Shown here one piece after another: positions 22,855-35,462 of a stretch of 64,000 nt of DNA. Origin of the DNA: Otatea glauca (lineage: Eukaryota > Streptophyta > Magnoliopsida > Poales > Poaceae); assembly GCA_036346275.1 (NCBI GenBank), contig CM070730.1:10788309-10852308 (forward strand), in the 5' to 3' direction. Under the pieces are notes generated by a model. That model had not been told where the DNA came from, ran no database searches, and worked only from the letters and a program-made list of their open reading frames with translations. A program made the translations under genes and the position numbers. Within the stretch, counting starts at the first letter, position 1. Each line of letters opens with the position of its first letter.

Positions 22855-23730
22855 ATGCCGCGGGGCAAAGGAAAGAAGCCAGCCCCGGCCCCACGGGCCG
22901 CGGAGAAAAAGGCGGACGACGAGTTCCCCGAACCCGACGGCTGCCTCATGATCTTTGGTGGACCGGCATGCTACGCCGACAAGCGTCGGCTCAAGCTCGC
23001 CTACCGCGAGGTCCACACCGTCACGCCAGCCGTCCCTCGATATCTTCGGTGGTCGGAATCCCCGATCACCTTCGATCGGACCGATCATCCCGATCACGTC
23101 CCACAACCGGGAAGATACCCGCTCGTGGTCGACCCCATCGTGGGGAAGAAGCGCCTCACCAAGGTGCTCATGGACGGCGGCAGCGACCTCAACATCCTCT
23201 ATGTTGAGACGCTCGACGCCATGGGGGTCCCTCGCTCGAGTCTCCAACCGAGCAAGGCACCTTTCCACGGCGTCATCCCTGGCCAGCAGGCCCACCCGCT
23301 CGGGCAAGTCGACCTGCCCGTCACCTTTGGAGGACCGGGAAATTTCCGCACCGAGACCCTCACTTTTGAGGTCGTGGATTTTCCCGGCTCCTATCACGCT
23401 ATTCTGGGGAGGCCGTGCTACGCCAAGTTCATGGCGGTCCCCAGCTACGCCTATCTCAAACTGAAGATGCCCGGGCCGCGAGGAGTTATCACTGTGGCCT
23501 CATCTTTCCAGCTTGCTTACAATCGCGAAGCGAGCGATTGTGGTGGCCTCGCGGTCATTGCATCCGCCGAGCTCGTCAACCTCCGGAGGGAAGCCTCCGA
23601 GTCCGCCCCTGAGTCTAGCAAGTCGGGGGCGGGATCCTTCAAGTCCGCCGAGGACACGAAGAAGGTTGCGATCGATCCCTGGGATCAGACAAAGACCGTG
23701 CGGGTCAGAGGCACGCTCCCTGCTAAATAG
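22855..23730 (+). pseudogene. gypsy protease region
   Basis: One open frame of 291 codons carries the aspartic protease signature VLMDGGSDLNILY at about 23165-23205, matching the DGGSS.N form of Tat proteases. The conserved ILGRPCYAKFMAVPS follows near 23400. It opens with a basic Lys/Pro-rich linker and ends at a TAG at 23728, just before the reverse transcriptase. The polyprotein is thus interrupted here. Confidence 0.85.
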
Positions 23731-23736
23731 GAAAGC

Positions 23737-25154
23737 GTGCTAGTCGACTTCCTCTGCGCCAACAACGATGTCTTTGCATGGAAGTCCTCTGACATGCCGG
23801 GAATTCCCAGGGAAGTCGTCGAGCACTCCTTGAGCATCCGACTAGGCTCAAAGCCGGTTGCCCAACGCCTGCGCCGCTTCGACGAGGAAAAGAGCAGGAT
23901 CATAGGGGAGGAGATCGCCAAGCTTTTGGCTGCAGGATTCGTAAAAGAGGTACGCCACCCCGAGTGGCTGGCCAACCCTGTACTTGTAAAAAAGAAGAGT
24001 GGGTAATGGAGAATATGCATTGACTACACGAGTCTCAACAAAGCGTGTCCCAAGGACCCGTTCCCCTTGCCCCGTATTGACCAAGTCGTAGACTCCACCG
24101 CGGGGTGCGAATCCCTTTCCTTTCTGGATGCCTACTCGGGCTACCACCAGATAGTGCTGAAGGAGTCCGACCAGCTCGCGACCTCCTTCATCACTCCGTT
24201 TGGCTCATTCTGCTACATAACAATGCCGTTCGGTCTAAAAAATGCGGGCGCTACATACCAGCGATGTATGCAAACGTGTTTCAACGACCAGATCGGCCGC
24301 AACATTGAGACGTACGTCGACGACATCGTCGTGAAGACCAGGAAGGCCAGCGACCTCATCACCGACCTAGGGGAGACCTTCGTGAAACTCCGGCGGTTCC
24401 GCATAAAGCTCAACCCCGACAAGTGCATCTTCGGGGTCCCAAGGGGAAGCTCCTCGGCTTCATCGTCTCCGAGCGTGGCATCGAGGCCAATCAGGAGAAG
24501 ATCTCGGCGATCGCAAGGATGGGCCCGGTTGGCAACCTCAAAGGGATCCAGAGGCTAACTGGGTGCCTTGCAGCCTTAAGCCGTTTCGTGTCTCGCCTTG
24601 GCGAGCGCGGAATGCCGCTCTACAGGCTGCTTAAGAAATCCGACCGCTTCAGCTGGACCCAGGAGGCTCAGGAGGCCCTCACCCGCTTGAAAGTCTTCTT
24701 GTCCTCACCTCCGGTCCTGGTCGCCCCGGCGCCAGGTGAACCTCTGCTCCTCTACATCGCCGCCACTGCCCAAGTCGTGAGCGCGGCCCTTGTGGTGGAA
24801 CGAGCGGAAGAGGGCCGTGAACTCAAGGTACAACGGCCAGTCTACTTCATCGCCGAGGTGCTTTTGAGTCCAAGGCTCGGTACCGCAGTGCGAGCCGCTT
24901 ACGCGGTGCTCATCACCAAAAGAAAGCTCGCCCATTACTTGACCAAAGACGCCATCACCGTGGTGACCACGTCGCCGCTCGGCGAGATCGCCCACAACCG
25001 CGACGCTCGGAAGGATAGCCAAGTGGGCGCCGAGCTCAATGGTCACGGCATAACATACGTTCCTCGAACGGCGATCAAGTCACAGGCCCTGGCCGACTTC
25101 GTCGCCGAGTGGACCGAAGCCCAGGCACCACCGGCGCTCGAAGACCCCGAGTAA
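23737..25154 (+). pseudogene. gypsy reverse transcriptase and first RNase H
   Basis: The region begins with FLCANNDVFAWKSSDMPG. The RT fingers (WRICIDYTSLNKACPKDPFP) follow a TAA at 24004. PFGLKNAGATYQR is near 24228 and the catalytic ETYVDDIVVK near 24307. A frameshift near 24440 moves the frame. The first RNase H follows at about 24620-24960 (LYRLLKKSDRFSW, then LLLYIAAT), degenerate at its acidic residues. Confidence 0.88.
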
Positions 25155-25160
25155 TGGACA

Positions 25161-25560
25161 ATGTACTTCGATGGGTCCTACACCAAGAACGGCGCGGGCG
25201 CGGGAGTCGTCATCGTTTCCCCGCTCGGGAACAGACTCCAATACGCCATAAGGTTGCTCTTCGACGCGACCAACAATGTCGCCGAGTACGAGGCTCTCGT
25301 CAACGGTCTCCGGATCGCTGCCGACCTCGGCGCTCGCCGACTCTACGTCCATGGGGACTCCAAGCTTGTCGTCGACCAGGTCATGAAGGCTGCGGAGCCC
25401 GAGATGCCCGCATGGCAGCGTCAGATCGTCGAGAAGCGCGCAGCTCAAGAGCGGTTCAAGGGTTTCGAGCTCCACCATAGCTACAGACGCTACAACGGTG
25501 AGGCCGATTACCTAGCCAATCTTGCCTCCAGCAGAGGGCCAGTCCCACCTGGGATCTTCG
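25161..25560 (+). pseudogene. second, archaeal-type RNase H of the gypsy element
   Basis: A second RNase H begins MYFDGSYTKNGAGAG and keeps candidate acidic residues: D in YFDGS, E in NVAEYEAL, and D in VHGDSKLVVDQV. It ends ADYLANLASS. A duplicated RNase H after the first is the hallmark of Tat-lineage elements. It shares a frame with the integrase start but is cut from the preceding RNase H by a stop. Confidence 0.88.
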
Positions 25561-25799
25561 TCTGCGACCTTCTGCAGCCTTTCGTCCAGTTGGACTCGGT
25601 GGCCGAGCGGTCTCCCGACCTGCCGAGCACGGTCACCCCAACCGCCGTGCGGTCGGGCGTAGGCCTGGTCGGGTCGGGCCGCAGCGTGCTAACAACTGAA
25701 TCCGACTGGAGGAAGCCTTTTATCGACCGTCTGGCGGACGGGTCGCTTCCCGCCGACCCGACCGAGGCCCGGCGCCTCGCTCGTCGGGCGAAATCCTTC

Positions 25800-26920
25800 G
25801 TCCTGGTTGGGCCGGACCTCTACAAAAGGAGTCCCTCCGGGGTCCTCCAGAGGTGCGTTCTGGCCGACCGAGGGAAACAGCTGCTGCTCGATATCCATGG
25901 CGGGGTCTGCGGTCACCATGCTGCACCCCGATCCCTCGTAGGAAAGGCCTTTCGACAAGGTTTCTACTGGCCGACCGCCGTGTCCGACGCCGAGCAGATT
26001 GTACGCACCTGCGAAGGATGCCAATTCTTCGCCCGACAGACGATCGCAAATTTCAGCCTTGCAGACGATCCCCATCACATGGCCGTTTGCAGTGTGGGGA
26101 CTCGATCTGGTCGGGCCCTTCAAGAAAGCGCCCGGGGGCTTTACTCATCTCCTCGTCACGGTACAAGTTCACCAAGTGGATAGAGGCTAAGCCGGTTGTG
26201 AGCGCCACGTCGGTGCAAGCGACCACCTTCTTCCGCGACATTGTCTTTCGGTTTGGAGTCCCGAACTCTATCATCACCGACAACGGGACGCAGTTCACGG
26301 GGAAGGAGTTTCTCGAGTTCTGCGACGACTTCAGCATCCGCGTCGATTGGGCAGCCGTGGCCCATCCGCGGACTAACGGTCAGGTCGAACGCGCAAACGG
26401 CATGATCCTCCAAGGGCTCAAGCCACAGATCTTCAGTCGACTGAAGCATTTCGCGGGGCGATGGGTGGCAGAGCTACCCTCCATCCTCTAGAGCTTGCGA
26501 ACCACACCGACTCGGGCGACCGAGTTTACACCGTTCTTCATGGTGTTCGGTGCTGAAGCTGTCCTACCAACCGACCTGGAATACGGCGCCCCAAGACTAC
26601 AAGCCTTCGACGAGGCTCGGGGGCTCGCCTCGCAACAAGACGCCATTGACCAGCTTGGCGAGGCGCGTGATGTAGCCATTCTATGATCGGCCAAGTATCA
26701 ACAAGCTCTGCGGCGTTACCACAGCCGCCCGAGTTGGCGATCCTTCAAATACCGGGCGACTGGTCTGCGTCGGGTCCGCACCAAAGAAAGACAAGCACAA
26801 GCTATCGCCGCTCGAAGGCCCTTCACCGTCGCAGAGGTTCTTGGCCCGCACCTTCGACTCGGGGACACGGATGGTCGCGTCCTCCCAACGCTTGGAACAT
26901 AGAAAAGTTAAGGCGTTTTT
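25800..26920 (+). pseudogene. gypsy integrase
   Basis: The zinc-binding HHCC segment is visible (GGVCGHHAAPRS, then CEGCQFFARQ). The catalytic triad is spread over shifted frames: D in WGLDLVGPFKK near 26095, D in IITDNGTQFTG near 26270, and E in RTNGQVERANG near 26375. A TAG at 26489 and a TGA near 26684 break the C-terminal part, which continues to MVFGAEAVLPTD and beyond. Confidence 0.85.
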
Positions 26921-27040
26921 ATCCCTAAGTCCTTTTCTTATTCCTTGCGTCATCTTTACCTCTCCTTCCGAGCACCTGGTCGCCGCGCGACGCTCGGGCT
27001 GCCATGGCGCCCCATTTAGGTCGCTCGGTCGGGCGCCTAT

Positions 27041-27410
27041 GCGGGTCGGTTACCCAACCGGTCACGAGGTCTTTCCCAAGCGGTAACCCTCTCGACCCGA
27101 GTATTACGGCCTACGCCCCAGCGGCTACGGTTGCTAAGTAGCACTTCGCGGAAGAAGGAAGTACCCGAGCGGAGTGACCTTTGGCCGGTCGGGAACACTC
27201 CTCTCCCGCGCAAACTCGGCTAACTCACGCGCTCATGCGGGTCGGTGACCCGACCGGTCACGAGGTCCATCCCGAGCGGTAACCCTCTCGACCCGAGTGC
27301 TACGGCCTACGCCCCAGCGGCTACGGTTGCAAGTAGCACTTAGCGGAAGAAGGAAGTGCCCGAGTGGAGCGATCTTTGGCTGGTCGGGAACACTCCTATC
27401 CCTCACAAGT
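27041..27410 (+). repeat. 196-bp tandem duplication in the gypsy 3' region
   Basis: GCGGGTCGGT at 27041 recurs at 27237. The following sequence, including CCCAGCGGCTACGGTTGC and GGAAGAAGGAAGT, stays collinear for most of the unit. The copies differ by several substitutions and small indels. Confidence 0.85.
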
Positions 27411-27628
27411 GCGTGTAACTGCTGCGTGGCCAAAAGTTCCTATCCTCTCCGCCCCTCCCGAAGCGACCTGACCTATGCATAAGTGACCTCGGTGATCCTT
27501 ACGGCTATGGCCGGTCGAGCACCCACCATGACATAAAAGAGGGCAGGAGGCATACGGGAACTTGCTAAGTTTAAGATTATTTACGAACAATAGTCTTTAC
27601 AATAAAGGAGTACGAATCTAACTTCTAC

Positions 27629-30600
27629 TTATTCTTCTTGGAGGGCACTCTGCGGCGAGATGTGGCTGGCGATCTCCCGAGCGTGTGACTCAACTTGGAG
27701 CTCGAAACTGTTGATCTCGTCATCGGTTCGGTTCCCAGCGACGCCGCTGCTCACCACCGCAAGATCGATGCCGTCGTAGTGAGAGACGGTATTGACCAGC
27801 GCCGAGGAAGCTCCAAGTACGGCACTAACGGTCAGCGCGCTCTCAACGGGCCCCTGACGGGCCAAGATGGGGCGAGCGCTCGGGCCCGCCACGGTTCCAA
27901 GGACCCGGTTGCAGACATGCTGACCGGCCTTGAGAAGGGCCTCCAGTTCTGCGGCCAGCTCGGCCCGACCACCTTCGGCTACCTTCGCGCGCGCCACGCC
28001 CCGTAGTGGACCGCCTCGTCACGAGCCTTCGTGGCGCCCTTCCGCCTCTATAGCGATGTTCGATTCTTCCGCAGCTCTGCGGATCACAACATCTCGGATG
28101 AGCACGCCTTATGAGTCGCTACCGCGAATTGACCAAGGAGTTGAGACACTTACCGGCTGCAGAACTCGCCAAGTTGCTAGTTTCTTCCCTGACTCCCTCG
28201 TATGAGGTCCTCAAGGATGCCGGCTCTTCCGAAGCGGTCTCCCACTCGAAACGCACTCGGTCGGCGTCTTCCGGGCCCGTCTCGCTGGCTGCAGACGGGT
28301 CGCTCAGGCTAGCGGCCCCCTCAAGGTGACTGGCGGCATCCTTAGCGCCGGCCTCCGCCAGAGGAACTCGAGTTCCGCCACCTCGTCCTCGAGACTTGGC
28401 CCCAGCGCTCTTGAAGAGGGCCTCGTGGCTCGATCCAGCTCTTGGCGGGCCTCCGCCGTTTCCTCTCGCCGGATGGTCAGAGCCTCCTGAGCCAGGCGTA
28501 GCTCAGGGCGCAGCCGATTGCATTCCTCCACGGCAGCCACCCGCTGGCTGTCCAAGCGCTGTAGGAGCTCGACCTTGCCCTCGGAGCGGGCCCGCAGATG
28601 CTGTAAAATGCAGACACTCCGTCAGTCTCGCCGCAAATTCATCAGAAGGTACGAGAGGCCGGGCTTCCGATCAACTTACCATGCTAACCGGCCGACTTCC
28701 GGCGATCGCGGCCCAACGCCTGCCGGAGGATTCGAGCGAGAGCGGACCTTCCGGATCTGGTCCATCTCGCCCGGCCCCGAGCGCCTTTGCTGGAGGGCGG
28801 CCCACTCGCTCTCCTCCACTTCGCCCAAGGTCCCTGACCTACGGGCCATACCCGGCAATAGGCCCTCGGTCGCCCGTTCGGATGGGACGCCACCCGACTG
28901 GGCCCCCACGGGCAAGGGTGGTGGAACCGACCCCTCGGGAATCCCCTCGGCGACCTGCGCTTGCGGGGCCTCGACCGATACCTCTCCTTGAGGCAAGGGG
29001 TCAGACATCTCCAGCACCGCCGCCGTCTCTGCTAGCGATCTCGCGGGTAGCGTCGCCGATTCCCCCTCCGTAACGACGATCGCGCCACCCGGCGGCGTCC
29101 CCAGCAGAGGCGGCGGGAGCTCCTCACCGACCTCGGCTTCTGAGTGAGGCCTCGTCCCTCCGACGGCAAGCGCGCCCTCGGCGTGCCCTGGCTCGGCCGC
29201 CTGCGCCACGACCATCGCCAACTCGCTTGACGCCCAAGACCGATCGCAGCGCTCGCCCGCTGCGTGTGACTCTTACGGCGGCAGAACGGCGCCGCCTCGC
29301 GGAGCCACCACAGGCGCACCGCGTGCGCCACGGCCACACCCGTGATAGGCGCCGCGACACCGCAAGCACTTAGGAGCCGTTCGCAACTTTGCGCAACAAT
29401 GTTCAAACGAGGAAAAGGAGTACTTACTGAGCCGAGAGGGTGCGCGGCAAGCGCGCCCTCTTTGCCGGTCCCCCTCCAAGGGGTAGATCCGCCGGCCGCT
29501 TCTCCGAAACCGCCTCCACAAGGGGCGCCCATCGAGGCGTGGCGACGACGCCGACCGCACGGCCGCCTCCGCTGGGCCCCGGCCGCGGTGCCTACGTGAG
29601 CCGCCTCCGTCGGGCCCCGCCGCCACCTCCGGCCAACGAGTCGTAAAAGAACCCACGGTATGGGTAATCGGGCTGCCTCGCCTTTGTCGGTGGAGGTCGC
29701 CCCGCAGCGGTGGTCTCGGACACGCTCACCACGCGCGCCCTCGCCGCGCTCCTTCTTCTTCTTCTTCTCTCCTCCTCCTTCCGCTTCTTGCGAGGAGTCA
29801 AGCCGCGCGACCTCCGACGGGCGCGCTCGACGCTTCTCCCGGAGCAACGCCGGAGACCATTCCCGAGCCCTAGAAGATGCAAAACACCGGTCGACCGGGC
29901 GCCAAAGGCAAAGGGAAGAGAGAGATGAAGAAGTCCGCCAACCTACCGATTTGGGGGTGGGCCGTCGAGAATGGCTCGGGTGGCCGCCGCAGCCTCGAGA
30001 GCGCTCCGCCTGCACGGCGGCCACTCCAAGCCGACCTCGGTCGCGGCGAGCTCAGCTCGCCATCCTCATCTTATCGACTCCCCTCATACGTAACAAGGGG
30101 CGCGGCTGCATGAGGGGTTGCACGCAGATCCCCATGAAGGCACGCACGACGACGCCCCCGGTGAGCCTCTCGCTTCCCTTAGAGCCCCGACCGCTCCACG
30201 ATCGTGGCCACCTTCTTCTTCTCCTTCTTGTCAAGACCCCAGTCCATTCTTCCCCGCCACAGAAGTGGCGGTGAACGGCGGCGCTGCCTCCGACGCCCAA
30301 CGTAAAACCACTCGTAACGCCATCCCTTGTTGGACGACGGTAGCTTGACGCCGAGGTACTCCGAGCCCGGCCGCCCGGCCGGAGGGCCAGCCACCGAGGG
30401 CGCCAGAGCATCCGCCGGCTTGACCTTCCGAGCCTTACTTGGAAAAAGTACTCCACGGCGCCCGGTCGCGCTCGATCCCCAAGAAGGCCTCACAAAGCGT
30501 GATGAAAATGGTGATGTGGAGGACCCGCTGGGGTTGAGATGGTGTACCGCTTTGTAATGGAAGAGCACCCTCGAACGAACGGGTGCGTGGCAGTCAAGCC

Positions 30601-31129
30601 GCGCCAAGAACGAGGCAGCACTACGACCTCGCCGCCCCGGTGAAGGGCGGCGGCCCCCGTCGGCACCCTCTAGTGGGAAAGATCCTGCGCAAGGAGGAAG
30701 CCTTTCTTCACCAAGCCGAGCGCACGGCTGGCCTGGGCAGAGCACTCCGGCCACGACATCCTCGCGAAAAGACGGTGGAAAGGTGAGGAAGGGAGAAAGC
30801 TCTTTTTTACTTTTTCTTGTCTTAGGCAAAGGGCTGAAAGATGAGGAAGGCAAGAGCGTGTAATCGCCGAGAACGCCCCGCGACGATTTATAGAAGACGA
30901 GCGGCGCCGACCGAACAAGCACTCGAGCGAAGCGCCACAGACACTGTCTCGCTGCCGGCGCCGTAACTCGGTTTCCAATTCCACTCAGATTTAATCCTCG
31001 ATAAGACAGAGAGCCCGTAAAGACACCGCCGGGCCACGAGTCCCGAGACCTCTCTTGCTTCGCCTTTAGGCGGGGCGGTTGCCTTGGGGCACGTCGCGAG
31101 AGGTTCACGGGCCGCGCCCCAAACGGCAA
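27629..31129 (-). pseudogene. antisense ORF cluster of the gypsy element (Transposase_28-like)
   Basis: Minus-strand frames at 30179-31129, 28676-29221, 28304-28555 and 27629-27997 follow one another in transcription order. The first contains SSNKGWRYEWFYV near its C-terminus. That pattern recalls the antisense protein of grass Tat elements catalogued as putative gypsy-type transposon (Transposase_28). The 28304-28555 frame is coiled-coil-like (LRPELRLAQEALTIRREET). The frames overlap GC-rich shadow ORFs and are not continuous. I infer one decayed antisense gene rather than four; the borders are uncertain. Confidence 0.5.
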
Positions 31130-31683
31130 GAGCTCAATGGCTCGCGCAGGGGCCCACCAAAGTTGTGGGTTCTAAAGGCCTATCCCACCGGATGGACGAA
31201 GGCCGCCCCAAAGAAAAACCGAGCAAAGGACGGGTATGAGACGAGTCCCGGTGATCCCCGCTGGGTCGACCGACGACCAATCGCCTCTACTCGTGTCCGA
31301 GACCATACTTCACACTCTCCGGGAGCTCATCGATGGGCGACAGCCCTACCGTGCCTCGGGTCGACGGACGACCAGTGGTCCGATACGGATCGAGTAAAGA
31401 AAGGTTTCTTATGGCCGCCACCGCAGGCCAGGACACTTACCGGGACCGTCCGCTCGGAAGGGTCCCCTTGGGCGGGACCTCCCAGACCCACTGACTACCG
31501 TTATTAGCTCCACGAGCACGGCGCTCGAACCAACGCGTAAACGCGCCGCCACCTCTAGGTCCCACACCGCGAACGGGTACACGTGTGGGATAGACGGCGC
31601 CACTTCTCTCGTAGCTACCTACCGACGAGGACTCGGGATGGATGCCCCACGCCCGGCCACGACATAAACGAGCCACGCCCGCT

Positions 31684-32296
31684 ACGACGCTAAACGAGCA
31701 CTCTGACACCGAACCTTACGAAGAGGCATCCGGCCGCCCCCGCCGACCAAGGCACGGTCTAGCTACGACGTTAAACGAGCACTCTGACACCGAACCTCAC
31801 GAAGAGGCATCCGGCCGTCCTCGCCGACCAAGGCACGGTCCGGCCACGACGTTAAACGAGCACTCGCACACACGAACCTCACGAAGAGGCATCCGTCGCC
31901 CTTCCGACCAAGGCACGGTCCAGCCTACGACGTTAAACGAGCACTCGGACACCGAACCTCACGAAGAGGCATTCGGTCGTCCCTGCTGACCAAGGCACGG
32001 CCCAGCTACGAAGTTAAACGAGCACTCGGACACCCGAACTTCACGAAGAGGCATCCGGTCGTCCCTACCGACCAAGGCACGGTATAGCTACGATGTTAAA
32101 CGAGCACTCGAACACCTGAACCTCGCGAAGAGGCATCCGGTCGTCCCTGTCGACCAAGGCACGGTCTAGCTACGACGCTAAACGAGCACTCGGACACCCG
32201 AACCTCACGAAGAGGCATCCGGTCGTCCCTGCCGACCAAGGCACGGTCCAGCTACGACGCTAAACGAGCACTCAGACACCCGAACCTCACGAAGAG
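31684..32296 (+). repeat. 81-82 bp tandem array, about 8 copies, in the gypsy 3' region
   Basis: TAAACGAGCACTC recurs at 31691, 31772, 31853, 31934, 32015, 32097, 32179 and 32261. Each unit also carries ACGAAGAGGCATCCGG and GACCAAGGCACGG. Units differ by a few substitutions and one-base indels. They read through as short Arg/Glu/His-rich peptides in one frame, but no conserved protein is implied. Confidence 0.95.
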
Positions 32297-33251
32297 TTCG
32301 CACGCCCGACTGCTCGCATCCAGAAAGAAGCAATCACCTGCCGATTACCGATTCTCGAGGGCCAAGTTGGGAAATAATCGAAACAAGCTCATTGCAAAGA
32401 CAGTCATAAGGAAAAAGGAGATTTCATTATAGGCCAACAGGCTCAAACTTTACACCATGTTACATGAGGTGCCCGGCAGGCTCAAACACTACGCAAGGCT
32501 ACAAGATATGGCGAAGCTATTTCTGCACCTAGTATCATATCTTGAGCATCAATACTACATCGATGCACGCGATGGCAACAAATCTGGGTCCGTCGGCGCC
32601 GCCTCCGCGCCAGACCGACCAAATAGCGCCACTAATCCCGCCAAGCCACGCGATCGACGGCTACCCATGATGCACCCGCGCCATCGCCTCCAGAGGCCAC
32701 CTCACCTCAAGAGCTTCGGACGACCCCAAGCAACGCGCCAACGACGGCAGATGTCGCGGGCCACGCCTCCTCTTCCCCGTGAGCTCGCCATCGCCGGTCG
32801 TGCTCGCCCGAGCTCGGCCGAGGATCTTCTTCCTCCACCTCATCGTCATCACCAAAGTCAAGATCGCTGGATGCCTCAAGCCATTTAGAGGATTGCAAAG
32901 AGGACTCGGTTTGGGGACAATCACTCAAACAAGCGCGCGCGCTTTATATACCAGCACGGAGGAGATCGAACATCTTCGAATAAATGCAAGCGCTAAAAAC
33001 GGCGCCTTCACGTAACCCGGCGATCAAGAAGACGAGCGGCAAGGTGCACTAAGCTGCTGATGCGCGCGCAACGGCGATTAAAAGCCCCCGGGGTTCGAAA
33101 GCCCCGCCGAGTTCGTGGCAGCCGCCGAACGTCGGGTACACCTAGCGTAAACCGGCTAACATAGTTCGGTCGGACCGACCAATCGTGCCAGCCACCATTC
33201 ACATTCAAGCTCAACCCCAACCGACCGCCAACTCGCCGGGGTTCGGGGCTA

Positions 33252-34128
33252 TCAAGAATACTTACAACAGGGTACCCCAACGGCTGGCGTGACGAGCGGT
33301 CGCCCAAGCATAACCCGAGCCTAACAGCCGCTTCCCGCCACCGATCAAAGAACTCGTGGGGCCACACAGACGCCCATTCTCGACCGACGGGATAGGCATC
33401 CCGACTGTTGTGGCTCCCGACCTCGCAGCAGGTCGGATCCCCGACCGATCAAACCAAGGCAATCTCCGCCGAGGGCCGTGTGTCGAAGCCTCCACCGCCC
33501 ACGTACCACGCGCCCCACGAACGGGTCAATCAAGTGACTATACGAGTAGGTGGCCCTTCCCAAGATGGTTTAATGACCGCCAAGTCAAGCTTCCATCCCA
33601 TAGACCAATCACGCACGACACGTAAAGCACGCTCCTCCCGAGACAAAGACCAACGTTATACACAAGAACGCCAACACTCGTCCAGGCTCATGTAAGGTGT
33701 GCGCTATTTCCCAACGGCACTAACCGCTCCGCCCAACAAGACTACCAACCCAGCGTGAGCAAGACGAGCGGTGACCAACGACGTAACGAAGGACCAAGCT
33801 CTTAGCATAGGTCACCTCGCCTTCCCCAACTCGATGTAACTCCGCCTTCCATCAGATAAAAGAAGGCAGGAACCCCCGGGGAAGGGAAGGAGAAGAGGCA
33901 CACGCACAAGCAATCAGCTTTCTTGCGCTAAGGCTCTCGGCTCGCGCCTGTAAACATTGTGTAGCCATCCGCACTAAAGGCAATACAATACCACCGCACG
34001 AACTGGAGTAGGGACTTTCGGCCCGAACCAGTATACACCTTGGGCTTCTGAGTCTAACCATTCAGGGAGAGGGAACGCGCGGCCCCTTAGACTTACAAAT
34101 TTACTTGCCGGTGCTCGAAACGCCGACA
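33252..34128 (+). repeat. 3' LTR of the gypsy element
   Basis: It starts TCAAGAATACTTACAACAGG (the 5' copy has TGACG here) after a G-rich tract near 33237-33250 that serves as the polypurine site. It ends CGCCGACA, followed by GCAAC. Where the 5' LTR has TATAAAAG this copy has GATAAAAG, so its TATA box is damaged. Confidence 0.92.
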
Positions 34129-34617
34129 GCAACACTCTACCATCAGGCTGATTTGACAACACTCTACCATCAACTTTGTCAGGCCGATCCAAGTCCAAGT
34201 CATCGGTAGAACTTCTATTGCTTGGACTAGAAGATAACTTGAGAAGCAACCATTTTATACAGGAAACTATCCTTGAACGTCGAACCAACAAGCACTTCAA
34301 AGATATCACCAGTTTGATGATCACCCTATTATTAATAGATATTATATTCTTCTAATGGTCAACAATTAACATTTTACTCATACAGCACACTCAGTACACA
34401 CCAACTGCACACTGCACAGTCCGTAGTGACCACTCACTGCCTACTTTGAACTTCGAATTGACCACTTATTGTACACTACATTCTGTAAGTACTGACACCT
34501 TGTATGCATGATTGCCTTTTCAGCCCGACTTGACTACACACTCTGGCGTTTTGCTATCCGTCTGTACGTTTCAATCTTACCTTCCAATACTTAGTCCATA
34601 CACCACCCCTTCGAGTC

Positions 34618-35462
34618 TATAAAAGGCCAAACCGCAGGCACACATCCACAACTCCCACTCACACTTCACCATGGCTTCATCTTCTAGCAGAGCATTCTCC
34701 TGGATACCAGATATAAGCACCGTAGCCCTTCATTACACGTTGAAGGTTATGCATGGTGGGAAGAATGATCCATTAAAGGAGGAGAACCTAAGTGGTGTCC
34801 AAATTGCAAGAGTGACGTCCGACATTACGGAGGCATAACGTGACAACCTCTGGCCTGAACCTTGTGGCCTTCGACGATCTCAAGGTGCACTTGCAATGGT
34901 GACGTCAAAGGTATTTCAGGGTGTGCGAACTAGTCGACCACCCTTCTGTTGTATGTTTCCCTGTAAGATCTTATAGGGTACTGATGCTGCCCGATCAGTA
35001 TGCAGAGCATATTAAAGTTAGTTATTTCATATTTGTTCACCCTACTAATCTTTTTAGCATTATATATACATAAGTTCACTACTTCATATGCTCGTCTTGT
35101 GTGTTAGTCATTCTCAGAAGATGAAGAGTTGCTGAACAAAGATATCCCAGAATTCTTAGCGATGTACATGCTCTTCGACGGGGGTGTGATGCCTGGTTCA
35201 CGCAGAAGACAGAAAAGAAGATCTAACTAGAGGGGTAGAGGTCGACAAAGTACTGTTGCAGCAGCAAGTTCAAGAGGACGTTCAACCACCACCGGAGGGG
35301 GGCTTGCTCCTAACTATGCAAATGATGATGACGATTTCGTATCACCTAGACCTCGACGTTCAAGCACTACCACAGCAGGCCGTTCAAACACTACTACAGC
35401 AGGCCGTTCAAGAAACAATGCAAGATGACGTTCAACCAGCATTAGAGGCGGGCTAGCTCCTG
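34618..35462 (+). other. possible second MULE 1 gene, unrecognised, broken
   Basis: TATAAAAGG at 34618-34626 lies 45 bp before an ATG at 34671 (MASSSSRAFSWIPD). That frame stops at 34836. Related-looking coding sequence resumes at about 35110 after a plausible AG acceptor and continues to 35454. It is Ser/Arg/Thr-rich with a repeated word CAGGCCGTTCAA and acidic Asp runs. It could be an accessory MULE gene or captured DNA; I do not recognise a domain. The layout of core promoter and ATG is the main support. Confidence 0.35.

Larger units (their letters stand above)
20000..34128 (+). mobile_element. Tat-type Ty3/gypsy retrotransposon inserted in MULE 1
   Basis: The 14.1-kb element is flanked by a perfect GCAAC duplication (19995-19999 and 34129-34133). 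It has LTRs of 903 bp (20000-20902) and 877 bp (33252-34128). Internal order is gag, protease, reverse transcriptase, RNase H, a second archaeal-type RNase H, integrase, then about 6.3 kb of 3' sequence with antisense frames and an 81-bp tandem array. The double RNase H and long 3' region mark the Tat lineage. Stops and frameshifts make it non-autonomous. GC content is far higher than in the host MULE. Confidence 0.93.

Noticed and set aside
31684..32296. Regular repeat array that could be taken for CRISPR
   Set aside because: Units are 81-82 bp, contiguous and homologous throughout, with no unique spacers, and lie in a plant retrotransposon.
20926..33015. Many long ORFs on both strands in the gypsy element
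   Set aside because: High GC content removes stop codons. Frames without retroelement motifs or family resemblance were treated as shadows.
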